Below are positions 1-9,866 of a DNA stretch of 64,000 bases, piece by piece. Origin of the DNA: Cymbomonas tetramitiformis (lineage: Eukaryota > Chlorophyta > Pyramimonadophyceae > Pyramimonadales > Pyramimonadaceae); NCBI GenBank assembly GCA_001247695.2, contig LGRX02028690.1:1-64000 (forward strand), read 5' to 3'. Within the stretch, counting starts at the first letter, position 1, and the number at the start of each line of letters is the position of its first letter. The position numbers and the translations under genes were made by a program. The notes beneath the pieces were generated by a model. The model was given only the letters and a program-made list of their open reading frames with translations, was not told where the DNA came from and searched no databases.

Positions 1-1683
1 CTCATTCTCCAAGACAGGCATAGCAGGGGCCAGCACGGCGGATGCCGATGCCGCCGCACCACCTGCCGGAACCTGCTCCTCCGGTGTGATACCTGCGCCT
101 GCAGTGTCACACACCAGAGCCGAAGCCTGCGTCGCAATGCCCCCAGGCGGCGGGAAAGAGGCGTGAGTGTAATGTACCTTAGGCTCTACCGCCGCGTTGA
201 CCTCCGCCGCGAGGTCGTCCAGCCGCTGCAGGATGTCGTCACCGGACGTCACCGCCACCGGTGTCACCGCGTCAACGGAGAAGCCGTAGGCCGACACGTC
301 GATGCCCCCCACAACACCTCCGCACAGCACCGCTGGCGGACCGTACGCCGTCGCCGCGCGGGCAAAAGCCTCAGCACCATCATCTGCCGCCTCCTGGAAG
401 AGAGCACACATGGCTAGCGCATGGACTCCCTCTGCATCCTCCTCGTCGATGGGTACGCTGAAAGCCGCGGCGGAAGTAGGGGAATGTTGGCGACCGCCAA
501 GAGGGCAGTCGCGGTAGAAGTGGTAAAGATCCTTACCAGTCTTTTTGCAGCGGGTACACAGCGGCTTAGCCCGCTGCTCGTCACGATCGTAGCCCACCGC
601 CGGTGGGGATTGGACCCCCATGCGGAAGCCCCGCTGCGACTGCCCGCGCTGCTGCTGCTGCCGGCGCTGTCCGTGCTGCCGCTGCGGCGGGTCCTGCTGC
701 CGCTGCACCACCGGCGGAGCCGCCTCGTACCTCTGCTGAACCAGCGCGGTCAGCTCGTTGATCTTGTCCAGCAGCGCCTGGTGCTCGCTGCTGGTGAGCA
801 GGGCCGACGTGTCACCACCTGCGGGCTTGGCCAGGAAGGCCTTCCCGACGTCCGTCTGCGCCCATGCCTGGTAAATCTCGACGACCAAAGAGCGCAAGGC
901 CACAAGGGAAACCGACGCGAGGTCGGCCACCATGGGGTAACGCACCTTGACCGCGGCGTAGAACACCGGGTCAAGCCTGCTGTACAGGCCGAGCTTCCTG
1001 GTGGCCTCGGTGGGTGTCCAGTCGGCCGCCTTGTTATCCCGCACCAAACGTTGTTCCCGAGCCAAAATCGGCTGCGGGTCAACGTTCGCGGGATAACCAA
1101 GCGCGGCATGCTCCTGCTGGAAGGACTCCCGCAACGCCACCGGTACGCTGCGCTTCACGATGTCCACCAGCGCACGCCGTCCATCTCGGTCGGCAGACGC
1201 GTCCGTACCCGTAAGCCAGACGTGGGCGTTGCTGTGCTTCTCGACGATAAGCCCAAGCACGTCGTACAGCAGGGCGTTCACCTTGCTCACCACCAGAGCC
1301 TGGGGGTCGTCAAGGTCGAACGAGACGAGGTCCAGCCCAGCGGACTCAAACTCCGTACGCAGCTGAACCACCACATCGGAGAGGAGACCCGCGTCAGTCG
1401 TGCCGCTGAAGTAATGCTTCTTGTCGCCAAGGATATCCTCGCGGATACCCTTGGCCCATGTCCGATGGAGCCGTCCCTTGTAGACCTCGTCCACAAGCTT
1501 GGACTGCTCCTGCAGGTACTTCCTCGTCGCAACGTCGGCGTCGGTGTTGGAAGTAGGGTCGGGGCTCGTAACCGCCGGTGATCTAGCCGTCGGTGTGTTG
1601 CGAACCGCGTCAGTCAGCCTCAACGAGGCGTCAATGTCGGAGTCCCTCGTGAGGGACCTCTTCGCACGTGTGTGAACAACCAT
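1..1683 (-). CDS. Gag-like protein with CCHC zinc knuckle (partial)
   Basis: An ATG at 1683 opens a minus-strand frame of 561 codons without a stop, running off the window at position 1. Residues 376-393 form a zinc knuckle, C-x2-C-x8-H-x4-C, slightly different in spacing from the classical retroviral C-x2-C-x4-H-x4-C. It follows a Q/R-rich stretch (about 320-360), as in nucleocapsid regions of LTR-retrotransposon Gag proteins. The N-terminal 300 residues are helical and would be the capsid-like part. Downstream of the knuckle the chain is rich in A, V and P. The plus-strand open frame over 421-1581 is its mirror image. Gag coats element RNA in cytoplasmic particles. The superfamily cannot be assigned without pol. 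Confidence 0.6.
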   Translation of the reverse strand, partial: MVVHTRAKRSLTRDSDIDASLRLTDAVRNTPTARSPAVTSPDPTSNTDADVATRKYLQEQSKLVDEVYKGRLHRTWAKGIREDILGDKKHYFSGTTDAGLLSDVVVQLRTEFESAGLDLVSFDLDDPQALVVSKVNALLYDVLGLIVEKHSNAHVWLTGTDASADRDGRRALVDIVKRSVPVALRESFQQEHAALGYPANVDPQPILAREQRLVRDNKAADWTPTEATRKLGLYSRLDPVFYAAVKVRYPMVADLASVSLVALRSLVVEIYQAWAQTDVGKAFLAKPAGGDTSALLTSSEHQALLDKINELTALVQQRYEAAPPVVQRQQDPPQRQHGQRRQQQQRGQSQRGFRMGVQSPPAVGYDRDEQRAKPLCTRCKKTGKDLYHFYRDCPLGGRQHSPTSAAAFSVPIDEEDAEGVHALAMCALFQEAADDGAEAFARAATAYGPPAVLCGGVVGGIDVSAYGFSVDAVTPVAVTSGDDILQRLDDLAAEVNAAVEPKVHYTHASFPPPGGIATQASALVCDTAGAGITPEEQVPAGGAAASASAVLAPAMPVLENE

Positions 1684-2340
1684 AATTTTGAAAGCCTGAT
1701 GGGAGGTGGTACGCTGGGGCGCGTAAGGGTAATGGCGTGGGGAAAATGCGACGTCACAGTTGCGTAAGGAGCGGTAGAGCCATGCGAGCGAGGGGCACTG
1801 GAAGACGTCGTCGAGGTCGAAGGTGCTGCAGACACCAGCCCAAGAAGCGGTAGCATGCTGGGCCAAGGCAAGAACTATACCGTAAAAGGACATTGCGCCA
1901 ACGAAGCCCGGTCCAGGTCGAATCCCCATAGCGGCGGCTCAAAGACGCACTCACAAACTGCTCATCTCAAACTTCCCACTCGTACCCAAACGCGCCGCTG
2001 CGCACCACCTCTCAAAGCGGCTGTTTTAGCCAATCATGGCCAAACTAGCTGTGGAATATAGCGTGGAATGGGTCCACGACCTACTGGAATATCCCGGTTC
2101 AAGATATCAGACAGTCAGTGAACCAATATAGATAAACTCTTATAAGAAATAAACCCTAAGCTAGATATACCCGGAACGGTCACGGAGTCGGAACGGTCTC
2201 GAGTCTAGCTACCTGTGACACTCGGTGTGTCACAGCACAGGCTTACGGATCAGTCACGGTCCAGTGTTGGCTACCTAGGAATCTGTCATAGGGGCCTGCA
2301 CCGGGACTCCCGGTCAGGGCTGCCTATACAGATTTCAGCA
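1..2340 (-). mobile_element. LTR retrotransposon, 5' part only
   Basis: GC-rich block, unlike the AT-rich sequence that follows, holding a Gag-like reading frame (1-1683) and about 650 bp of non-coding leader upstream of it (1684 to about 2340) read on the minus strand. That leader is the expected place for a 5' LTR and primer-binding site. A TG dinucleotide near 2330 or 2340 could be the LTR start, but I could not fix the boundary because the 3' LTR lies outside the window. Composition turns viral by about 2345. The element continues past position 1, where pol would lie. The class is inferred from Gag plus leader only. Confidence 0.6.
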
Positions 2341-2881
2341 TGCGCTTCGATTTCCAAAACTACTTCACGTGTCGACGTGCAAGAATTCAAGAAAGCTTCG
2401 TGGGTTTTGCGATACTGGAGTGATGATAAATATGGTAATGTGTAACATTATCTTCGTTTAAGTTTATGCTATGTAACACAAATTAACCTTATGAATTTCA
2501 ATGTGCAACACGTATGTAATCGATTCGCTTACATTCATCGGTGCACAAGTGATTCAAGTCGAGAAACATCGATTATTTCGATTTAAAAATCAACGCGAAT
2601 CTTGTAATTACACACATGACTTTACGTCAGTATACTAAAAAAACATAACAATGAACGTGTGTAACAAATTTAGAAAGCGCTTGGTATATATAAGTGTATG
2701 CGATATCCTTTTCTTCAAGCTTTCGAATGATATTGATGGTCGTACTAAAAAATTCATGCATGATTCAAAGCATCAAGTAGGGCTGCGTATATATTTTTTA
2801 AATAGGTCACATGATTACCAAAGGTGTATAATTTTCCCAAACTGTCCTTATACTTCATCTCCTGCTTATTTATTTCTTTTA
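2341..2881. other. intergenic, AT-rich
   Basis: Viral-type AT-rich DNA between the retrotransposon and the convergent end of the F-box gene. I see no convincing gene. An ATG at 2651 opens a plus-strand frame, but it mostly mirrors the gene that follows. The stretch carries one copy of a 31-bp motif repeated beyond that gene (2730-2761). Confidence 0.4.
2730..2761. repeat. dispersed repeat flanking the F-box gene, copy 1
   Basis: Shares the core GGTCGTACTAAAAAAT, and the preceding ATATTGA, with 4348-4378. The two copies lie on either side of the F-box gene. Shorter related CGTACTAAAA strings occur near 26131 and 42124. The role is unknown; it could be a transcription element or a duplication relic. 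Confidence 0.4.
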
Positions 2882-3952
2882 TTATCTTACTCCCATTTGT
2901 TTCAAAAAAAGCAACTTTCTTTGCATATATTGTACCACCTGTTGAATTTCAGCTATAGTTATAGTATCGCTAGGGACCTGATTCACGAGTGCTTGAAAAG
3001 CTTCCTCGTGCAGCTCGAGAAACAAATTGTCCGGAATCGTGTAGTAAAATTGAGTGTTGATACTACCATGTTTGATCATTCTTGTAAGTATAAACCTCAA
3101 GGTATCATTCTTTAATTTGACATACTCCTCCTTTTCACCATAAAGACCGTTCATCATATCATACAAATCTCTATAAAAATTTAAGAAACGATCACAATTC
3201 GTATATAAAAGTACTTCTTTTTTAAAAACGTCACTCTCCAAAAAAAAATTTAGCACTTCACATAACACAAATATTCGATATTTTTCTGCATTTTCATCTT
3301 TCATTTTTGCCCCGTTATGATACCAGTCCAAACAACTTTTTACAAGATACCAAAACAAAACTGTTTGTTCCCAATACTCTTGGTGTATCGATGTATCGTG
3401 CACGAATTTTAAGATAGCATCTGAATATTCTTGGGGCATAGGTGTGTCAGTTTTGTCGGTCATAAGAAGTTTCATTATGAACTTCAAACACTTTGTATAA
3501 ATTTGCCCATAGCCTATTGCAACCTCAAATGCAATATATTTACAGATTTGAACAAAATTATACATGTTAACGATGTTTTTACTTTTCAGACGTATGAATA
3601 AAGCCTGATACACTAAATCTTCCTCTTTAGGGGTCATGGTGTCAAGTACTAATATAATAGTAACAAGCTGTATTGAGTTTGTAAACTTTATTTGTGCCAA
3701 TCGATCTGCATCCTCCGTTTCATTTGCATTTTCCGATTGATTTGCATCTTCTAATTCATTTACACGTTCAAATTCTTTGAATATCGTATCAATGAGCTCG
3801 CTGAAATCGTTACAATAGTCTTGTAAAACCTTTACTTCGTTTCTGTCGCTAAAACATCTGGTGTCAAGTTTAGGTGATTTACCATCGTTAAGCTTAGGTA
3901 TTTCGACGACGCCAGTAGATGGGTTCACTACGCAGCGACAGTTGTTATGCAT
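2882..3952 (-). CDS. C-terminal part of F-box-type protein (frame-shifted)
   Basis: A 356-codon frame, almost entirely helical, with an acidic D/E/N-rich linker at about residues 68-85. It follows the 89-codon F-box frame with only seven bases between, offset by one base. Immediately upstream of its first ATG its frame reads on as the end of an F-box helix. That suggests the two frames are one gene of about 445 codons, separated by one extra T in a T5 run at 3962-3966. The helical remainder would then be a substrate-binding domain. No motif identifies a target. The break may be a mutation, a +1 frameshift or a homopolymer error. Confidence 0.5.
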   Translation of the reverse strand: MHNNCRCVVNPSTGVVEIPKLNDGKSPKLDTRCFSDRNEVKVLQDYCNDFSELIDTIFKEFERVNELEDANQSENANETEDADRLAQIKFTNSIQLVTIILVLDTMTPKEEDLVYQALFIRLKSKNIVNMYNFVQICKYIAFEVAIGYGQIYTKCLKFIMKLLMTDKTDTPMPQEYSDAILKFVHDTSIHQEYWEQTVLFWYLVKSCLDWYHNGAKMKDENAEKYRIFVLCEVLNFFLESDVFKKEVLLYTNCDRFLNFYRDLYDMMNGLYGEKEEYVKLKNDTLRFILTRMIKHGSINTQFYYTIPDNLFLELHEEAFQALVNQVPSDTITIAEIQQVVQYMQRKLLFLKQMGVR

Positions 3953-3959
3953 AAATTCT

Positions 3960-4229
3960 CTAAAAACGTTTAGAAGTTGCGTTATTGTTTTGAGATATCA
4001 TGTTGGGTCTATTCATTATTAGTTCCATTACATTATCGGGTAATAAATTAAAATAATTTATATTTGGAGATTCTCGATTCTTCTTGGCCGATGATTCATT
4101 TTCTGAATTTACTTGTTGTTTAACGATCGATGATTTGTCATTCCGGTAGTTCATGTACAGGTAATTAGACTCGAACAACATCGATTTTTTTATTCCAAAA
4201 GTTGACGCGGTTTTTGCAATTATAGTCAT
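3960..4229 (-). CDS. F-box motif, N-terminal part of the same gene
   Basis: An 89-codon frame from the ATG at 4229. Residues about 60-89 read as an F-box: LLPDNVMELIM followed by a polar stretch and TSKRF. This matches the family pattern of LP-x-E/D-hydrophobic-hydrophobic then a conserved S-K-R-F-R helix. F-box proteins dock on Skp1 in SCF ubiquitin ligases, and large DNA viruses use such adaptors to redirect host ubiquitylation. The frame stops at TAG (3962-3960) in the middle of the final F-box helix, whose next residues are found one base away in the following frame. Family assignment is by eye on a short motif. Confidence 0.45.
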   Translation of the reverse strand: MTIIAKTASTFGIKKSMLFESNYLYMNYRNDKSSIVKQQVNSENESSAKKNRESPNINYFNLLPDNVMELIMNRPNMISQNNNATSKRF

Positions 4230-4771
4230 GATGCTACGTCTTGCGCAAGTATACTAGAAAAGATGATCTCGAACGCTGATAATTATTTAGAATAATGTTG
4301 AACGTACATATTTATATGCAATATCTTTTATTTAAAGGTTAGCATCATATTGACGGTCGTACTAAAAAATCGTGCATTAGTGAACAATTAGTAATAGGTA
4401 AAATTTTTATTTACAAGACCTTATCGACCTGCAAATACTGTTTTGTTACTGTGTCTCATTATGCATCATGTAAAAATCGCATCATCAAAGGCGCGAATAT
4501 TCAAAATTACATTGTTTTACTATCCGCATATTGATTTTAAAGCCCAAGTAAGTTACACCACGTCCGTCCGCCTGGTCGTACTTTGCGGGTATATGATATA
4601 TATTTGTATACGTTGTTGATGCTCTACACCTCACTCTTAGAATTGTAGCTCTGCAAGCGATGTATGCGTGTACGTATATATATATATCTAAAAATCGAAG
4701 CACTATGTTTGTGTACTGTATGCGCTGATAGACGTGTTGTGCGATTTCGGTCTGTGAGTAAAAAATAAGCG
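4230..4771. other. intergenic, divergent promoter region
   Basis: Separates the minus-strand F-box gene from the plus-strand gene at 4772. It holds the second copy of the 31-bp repeat (4348-4378) and an alternating TA run near 4674-4690 that could serve as a TATA element. A 99-codon minus-strand frame here (4485-4784) has low-complexity composition and overlaps the next gene's start, so I do not call it. Confidence 0.4.
4348..4378. repeat. dispersed repeat flanking the F-box gene, copy 2
   Basis: Partner of 2730-2761, in the same orientation, with the identical core GGTCGTACTAAAAAAT and small differences at either end. Confidence 0.4.
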
Positions 4772-5740
4772 ATGAATATAACAATGGAGCGAAGTGTCAG
4801 TGGTAACGCACGCAGTCTTTCGTTGCATAACGCTCAATCTTATGGTGCAGAAAATCTTCCTGCTCGTAACGTCAGTTGCGCTTCCATGTCTCGATCTGGT
4901 TTTGACCAGCTAATGCGCGAGTCGAGTAAAGAGGAGCAAGAATGCTCTTCCGAAATTAAACGGACTAAGATGCCACCGGTTAAAAAGCCTGCCATCTCAT
5001 CAAAACTTCATACCGTTTCACCCGTAAGAAACATAGCGTGCGGAGATCCGAATTGCAACGTTCGTGCTCCAGGTGATGATCCTCCTTACGATCAAATATA
5101 TATCGCAGATGAAGATTATGAACCGCAGGATCGTTGTATTGGATGCTTGTACGCTCAGAAATACGAAGAGGCGGATACGATCCAGAGATCTTTACAACTC
5201 GAAGAGCGCGAGCAGCGAGTCGTGTATAACGAAATGCTGGATCTTATCGAAACGCATTACAGCAAAGGAACCTCTAATCGAGAACTCGTAGAGATGGTTT
5301 ATCAATTTTACAATACGGAGATCAGACAGCATTGGGATTACGGAGAGTGGACAAGAAAGTCCATTTGGAATCACATAATGCATCACTCTAACAATGATCG
5401 AGTGCAAACAAACGAAATGAGAGCGAATCTGGTGTTTCAAATAGAAGGTTTGCGTAATCACGCTTGGAGAAGAAAGCGTGTATCCTCCGAGCATGATAAC
5501 GCCGCTTTGCGTAATGATTTTGATGGTATGGATCTTGTGGACGACAGTGCGGACACTACCGCTCGCGGACACAAAAAAAATAAAAAATCCGTCATAAGTA
5601 CAGGCACAAACGGAGTAAAGTACGTTTTGGAGCCGGATTATCGCACCATACGATTGATGTCCGAACTGATAAAGACGCACAATCTTCTTCAAGATAGTCA
5701 GTATAGAAGAACTGCGCAGCAAGGTCACGGAAACGTATAG
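4772..5740 (+). CDS. unknown protein with paired cysteines
   Basis: 322 codons from ATG. The N-terminal third is S/N/R-rich and probably disordered. Residues about 90-125 hold a C-x4-C pair and, about 35 residues on, a C-x2-C pair (DRCIGCLYA), which together could bind zinc. A helical region with conserved-looking W and H positions follows (about 185-215), then a basic linker around 265-272. I do not recognise the family. Read from its own promoter region, divergent from the F-box gene. A transcription-related or virion role is possible but unsupported. Confidence 0.6.
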   Translation: MNITMERSVSGNARSLSLHNAQSYGAENLPARNVSCASMSRSGFDQLMRESSKEEQECSSEIKRTKMPPVKKPAISSKLHTVSPVRNIACGDPNCNVRAPGDDPPYDQIYIADEDYEPQDRCIGCLYAQKYEEADTIQRSLQLEEREQRVVYNEMLDLIETHYSKGTSNRELVEMVYQFYNTEIRQHWDYGEWTRKSIWNHIMHHSNNDRVQTNEMRANLVFQIEGLRNHAWRRKRVSSEHDNAALRNDFDGMDLVDDSADTTARGHKKNKKSVISTGTNGVKYVLEPDYRTIRLMSELIKTHNLLQDSQYRRTAQQGHGNV

Positions 5741-6602
5741 CATTTAGTGTTATGTGTCAGTTTATGACTAAAAATCGTTTATAATCGGTTTTATTTGTAT
5801 GCTTAATTTTATGATTATTTCTTCATCGTGATGTGATGCCGGCGAAAACGGAAACTGTCGCAAAGACGAAATTTACATTGTGTATCTCGATTCGACATGC
5901 GAGCGCGGGAAGATTCGCAAGGCTCGGGCATGGTTATTTTAGTTCGTGAGATACTCAGATAATGGTTTTCGCGCTCATGGTCGTGGGGTACGAAGGATTG
6001 CACGAGCCGCTCCTGCGGCGACCTCGACATCACGCGGCTGGTGTACGATAGAAAAATCCCTTGCGAGATCGTCATATACGCGACGATACGTATTGCTTTT
6101 CGATACCTTCTGATGATACTGAATGGTGGCGTAGATGTTTATCACAGAGTATCACCTTTTCATTATCTTTGAAAAACTTCGAGGGGACTTTATAAAGAAA
6201 CTGCTTACAGACATTTTACACATTTTCGATACGTATATTCGTTCATGCAGGCATCCCATGAAAAAGCTGTTTTGTTTTCGTGAAAATTAGAAAATATTTG
6301 ACGAGGATACATCTGCGATTGTAGCATCAGATGGCCCGATGGTGACACCGATCTTTCTCTTGAAAACTTTCTGCGATGCGCTCTGTCCTGTTACTTGTCG
6401 TCGTAAGTGCAGGTTTTTAATTATTTACATTTTGACGCTTCTATGAAGTATAAGTATAAATATCAGCATTAACATCTAGCTTCGATTCGGTATAAACACA
6501 CACGTGAATTTCTACAAGATATTGGAGTGTGTGTAAGATTGTATACGATATAAAATATATCCCGCCGTCTAAATAGTAAAGGCGATAACTATTCGACTAA
6601 GT
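5741..6602. other. intergenic with possible gene remnant
   Basis: An 860-bp gap. The part from about 5826 to 6170 is GC-richer and has partly coding-like frames on both strands (plus-strand fragments of 30-70 codons without a good start; a minus-strand frame at 5815-6075). It may be a decayed gene. The last 150 bp are AT-rich and carry a TATAAATA box at 6456-6463, 140 bp before the next gene. Confidence 0.35.
6456..6463 (+). promoter_or_regulatory. TATA box of the 6603 gene
   Basis: TATAAATA, the same octamer found upstream of at least six other plus-strand genes here, 140 bp before the ATG. Confidence 0.4.
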
Positions 6603-8252
6603 ATGTCGTTAGCCTCAATAGGTCCAACTCATACGAAAAGTGTCAATGTGGATAAAAAAACAATCCAGAAAATAGATCCAGGAATGGTGTCTACCATTTT
6701 TGAGGGGTTTTCTGCTAGTTTGAAGACCGTCAAACGATGTAAGCTAACGGCATGTAAGAAAAGCAGTACCGGGTTTGAATCTTTATATGCTGTCGATCAC
6801 ACGGAACAGCCTAATGACTACTTAATGTCATATTTTAACGCGGACAATGTGCCTGCTTACTATAATGTAGTACAGTTAAAAGGATGGGGATCCGGTATGG
6901 ATGTGTTGAATTACTCTTCATTTTGCGAAATACCCGAATCATTAAGTATGCAACCACATAATACAGAATTTGATACACATTTCATTAATTGTATGCTTCA
7001 TACTCTTAAAAACTTGTTTAAGAACAGCGTCTACTTTGATGGCAATCCTGTAATAATTCAATGGGACGGCGACGGTTATTTCGATGACGAAAAACAAAAA
7101 TACGACAATTATACAGCCGGATTATTGGGTCTTATGAGTTTCTTATCTTATCTTGAAATACCTATCCACCGAATTATAATAACAAAAATGATAACTAAAC
7201 CTGAAGACAAGGTGAATGCCTACGCCGAATCATATGCCAGTACGCTATTTGATAGAAAATTAATACGTCAATTATGTAAAGCAGTACCACCAGGAACGGA
7301 TATACCTATGGATGTTTTTACTTTTTCACAACCGTCATTAGTCAGATACTTGAATAAAAAAAATCTTACAGAATGGTGTGTTGTTGGTCAACAACAGAAA
7401 GCCCGTCTTGCTGATGGACTTTCTGGAGCAATGATGAATCGCTTATTTTCTCATAACAAAACGCTTTGTATAATGCTTGGTGGTGGAAAAGTGCTTGTGC
7501 ATGAAGCGTTATCTTACAAATATCATCAGAATACTCATATTTTCCTTATTGACGTGATGAGGAGTACAGGAGACCAAGAAGGATTAGCTCATAATTTAAA
7601 GCAGGAAAAAGATACTTATTTTTTCCCAATACCTGAGACCTTGCTTGGTTGCGTTTATATTTATGACAATCCGAATGTCGGAATAAATAATTTTATTGAA
7701 TTTGTTGAATTACACGGGAATGGAAAAAAAACGATCAGCATCTACGGAATGACGACGGAGCAAGAAGAAAGAGTACAATATTATGGTGTGAGAAAACCGA
7801 CGTCTTATATGATAAACGGAACGATATCGAGCCTCGTTAAACGTAACGCGTACGACACGATCCTTGAAGTGGATGTTACAAATATAAGACCATATGATTA
7901 TGCAACGATGAACACGATATATAAGCGTTGCGAATCCACAATGGAACGAACAGACGGGCCGAAATTCGATGTGACTACTACGAACTTACCGAATAAAGTA
8001 TTCATTCGAATCACACAATTTGGTGTACAATTTCATCCCGGGATTATGATCCTTCCATTCGACTATGCGGACACGATGGTAGTATCACGTAATATTAGTA
8101 TGCTGAAAGGCCGCGCCTTCAGATTTATTCATGTAAGCAATATAAGTGTCAGGAATGAAGAAACAGAGCGAATAGACAAATTAGAGAATTTATTCAGTCT
8201 TCATGAAATACAACAAGAAGTCGTGAACGATATGTATGACACCTTAACATAG
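6603..8252 (+). CDS. unknown 549-residue protein
   Basis: ATG at 6603 behind a TATA box. A soluble alpha/beta-looking chain. Residues about 148-200 hold a strand ending in IIQWDGDG followed by helices and a second strand, a pattern seen in Rossmann-like enzymes. Residues about 290-300 contain a glycine run (MLGGGK). I found no catalytic motif I could name and no transmembrane segment or signal peptide. It stands alone, with its own promoter and a short gap to the next gene. An enzyme role is only a guess. Confidence 0.6.
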   Translation: MSLASIGPTHTKSVNVDKKTIQKIDPGMVSTIFEGFSASLKTVKRCKLTACKKSSTGFESLYAVDHTEQPNDYLMSYFNADNVPAYYNVVQLKGWGSGMDVLNYSSFCEIPESLSMQPHNTEFDTHFINCMLHTLKNLFKNSVYFDGNPVIIQWDGDGYFDDEKQKYDNYTAGLLGLMSFLSYLEIPIHRIIITKMITKPEDKVNAYAESYASTLFDRKLIRQLCKAVPPGTDIPMDVFTFSQPSLVRYLNKKNLTEWCVVGQQQKARLADGLSGAMMNRLFSHNKTLCIMLGGGKVLVHEALSYKYHQNTHIFLIDVMRSTGDQEGLAHNLKQEKDTYFFPIPETLLGCVYIYDNPNVGINNFIEFVELHGNGKKTISIYGMTTEQEERVQYYGVRKPTSYMINGTISSLVKRNAYDTILEVDVTNIRPYDYATMNTIYKRCESTMERTDGPKFDVTTTNLPNKVFIRITQFGVQFHPGIMILPFDYADTMVVSRNISMLKGRAFRFIHVSNISVRNEETERIDKLENLFSLHEIQQEVVNDMYDTLT

Positions 8253-8402
8253 GGTCGGGAATACAAAATAACCTATTGTTGGCTATGAAAGGATATGACT
8301 AAACTTATCGATCGTACCAGCGAAAGGGCCTTACAGTGCAGCAAAGTAATCGCAAAAATAGTGCTTAAAAACATCATTTCGTATTTTGTATTCTCCGTGG
8401 AG

Positions 8403-8410
8403 TATAAATA
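8403..8410 (+). promoter_or_regulatory. TATA box of the 8464 gene
   Basis: TATAAATA, 54 bp upstream of the ATG at 8464. It supports the small ORF there being transcribed. Confidence 0.4.
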
Positions 8411-8463
8411 TGAACGCCAGTGGTTTATAAATTTATGTACACAAAAAGGCGATACAAACAATA

Positions 8464-8673
8464 ATGTATAGCAGTAGGCAAGTTAAGAATCATCTTCGCA
8501 ACGAAAAAAACATCGTGCAAAGTGCATCTCATCGTGCATCGCATGATTTTATAAATAGATGTATATCGTCCAAATTGGTAAGTCTCGAGTATTGGGCGAG
8601 ACGTAATTCAAAAAATTCTTTTTCAAAAACGTTACTTAATGCAAAAATGTATCTAAAGTCAAAAGCGGAGTGA
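8464..8673 (+). CDS. small basic protein
   Basis: 69 codons from ATG, rich in K, R, S and N, with no membrane segment. The support is the TATAAATA octamer 54 bp upstream and the absence of a competing frame. The function is unknown; a small basic DNA-binding or virion protein would fit the composition. Confidence 0.4.
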   Translation: MYSSRQVKNHLRNEKNIVQSASHRASHDFINRCISSKLVSLEYWARRNSKNSFSKTLLNAKMYLKSKAE

Positions 8674-8796
8674 CTCTTCAATTGAGATTGCGTATATTGA
8701 TGTCACTTAGCACATAATTTATTTAATGACAGATTAGAGCCGCATGGAATCTCAATACAGGCATATAGAATAAATAGCGTGTACTATAGTGGAAGA

Positions 8797-9579
8797 TTAA
8801 GTGCAGCGATGCACAAACCATGTCGAAACCGTTTTACGACATCCGCTACATAACTTTTGGGATTGATAAGATCTTGATGGGCTTTTTAGCTTCATATAGT
8901 TTTGGATACTCGTCTTCTGCGATCGTATGCAAAGCGCCGTTTCACATCGTTTCGTATCGTGATATTCTTTGATATCGTATTTGATTCTTTTACTCACCTC
9001 TCCGCAAAATCCTGATCGTGCGTCCTTGAGAATACGCGTTAAGGCGGTGACGTCGGCGATCGCCGAATGAGCGTTAGGTGCCTCGTGACCAAACAAATAT
9101 TTGTATACCGTGGTCTGTTTATGATCCGACAGGTGAGGTAAGGCTGATCGAAGCAATTTTAACGTATCTATAACAAAGCAGCGCTTGACAACTACCGGAC
9201 GTGAAATACAAAGCTTAGAGAAGTGTCGCAGTAGAATCGGAACATCAAAACGATGACAGTTGTGACCGACCAAGGTGATGGTAGCGTCCTCAGGTTGACC
9301 GAGTACGGTATGTTGTAACCAATCACATATCAAAGGACCGACAACGGACCATGAGGAGCTCTTACTGAGAGCGATGTTCGTTAATCCGGTCAGTCGTGCA
9401 ACATGATAAGGGATTGGTAGGATCGGTGGTTTCACTAAGCTGTCAAAAGTTTGTCCCGTTTCCAATACGACGATCGCTATCGATATGATGTCAGTGGTAT
9501 TGACGTTTAGTCCTGTCGTTTCCAAATCGAATACGAGCGTAAAGGCTCGCGAGCAGCCTTTATCCTTTGTTGGTGGCAT
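8797..9579 (-). CDS. DEDDh 3'-5' exonuclease (DnaQ-like)
   Basis: 260 codons. Exo I is at about residues 18-22 (FDLET, the D-x-E pair). Exo II is near 103-112 (GHNCHRFDVPIL, with N, F and the second catalytic D). Exo III is near 170-176 (H-x4-D in NAHSAIAD). The histidine places it in the DEDDh branch of the DnaQ fold, which removes nucleotides from 3' ends using two metals. It may proofread for a separate polymerase, process recombination ends or degrade RNA. The C-terminus adds a C-x2-C ... H-x-C cluster (about 243-259) that could bind zinc. Single gene, convergent with the 8464 gene. Confidence 0.85.
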   Translation of the reverse strand: MPPTKDKGCSRAFTLVFDLETTGLNVNTTDIISIAIVVLETGQTFDSLVKPPILPIPYHVARLTGLTNIALSKSSSWSVVGPLICDWLQHTVLGQPEDATITLVGHNCHRFDVPILLRHFSKLCISRPVVVKRCFVIDTLKLLRSALPHLSDHKQTTVYKYLFGHEAPNAHSAIADVTALTRILKDARSGFCGEVSKRIKYDIKEYHDTKRCETALCIRSQKTSIQNYMKLKSPSRSYQSQKLCSGCRKTVSTWFVHRCT

Positions 9580-9866
9580 ATTTACGATTAAACTACTATC
9601 ACGATTTTCTTGACGTTTTCAAAACTACGAGCGCTTCATATCGTACTTCTGTTTGAGCATATTCGATCGAGTTTTTACGCGTAATCATATTTTTTGAGGA
9701 TGTAACATCAAGTATATATATTTGTACATGCGAATGTATATATAAGAACAACATTTTGCGTGTACTGTTGACTTCTTGATTGTGTCTGTATGCTTTTTTC
9801 AAAAATGAAACAAGATACGTGGTTGACGATGTAAAAGACCAAACGTCTTTGAAAAAAAAAACAAAA

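Noticed and set aside
421..1581. 386-codon plus-strand frame in the GC-rich left end
   Set aside because: It mirrors the minus-strand Gag frame, which has a zinc knuckle and continues off the window; the plus frame has no recognisable domain.
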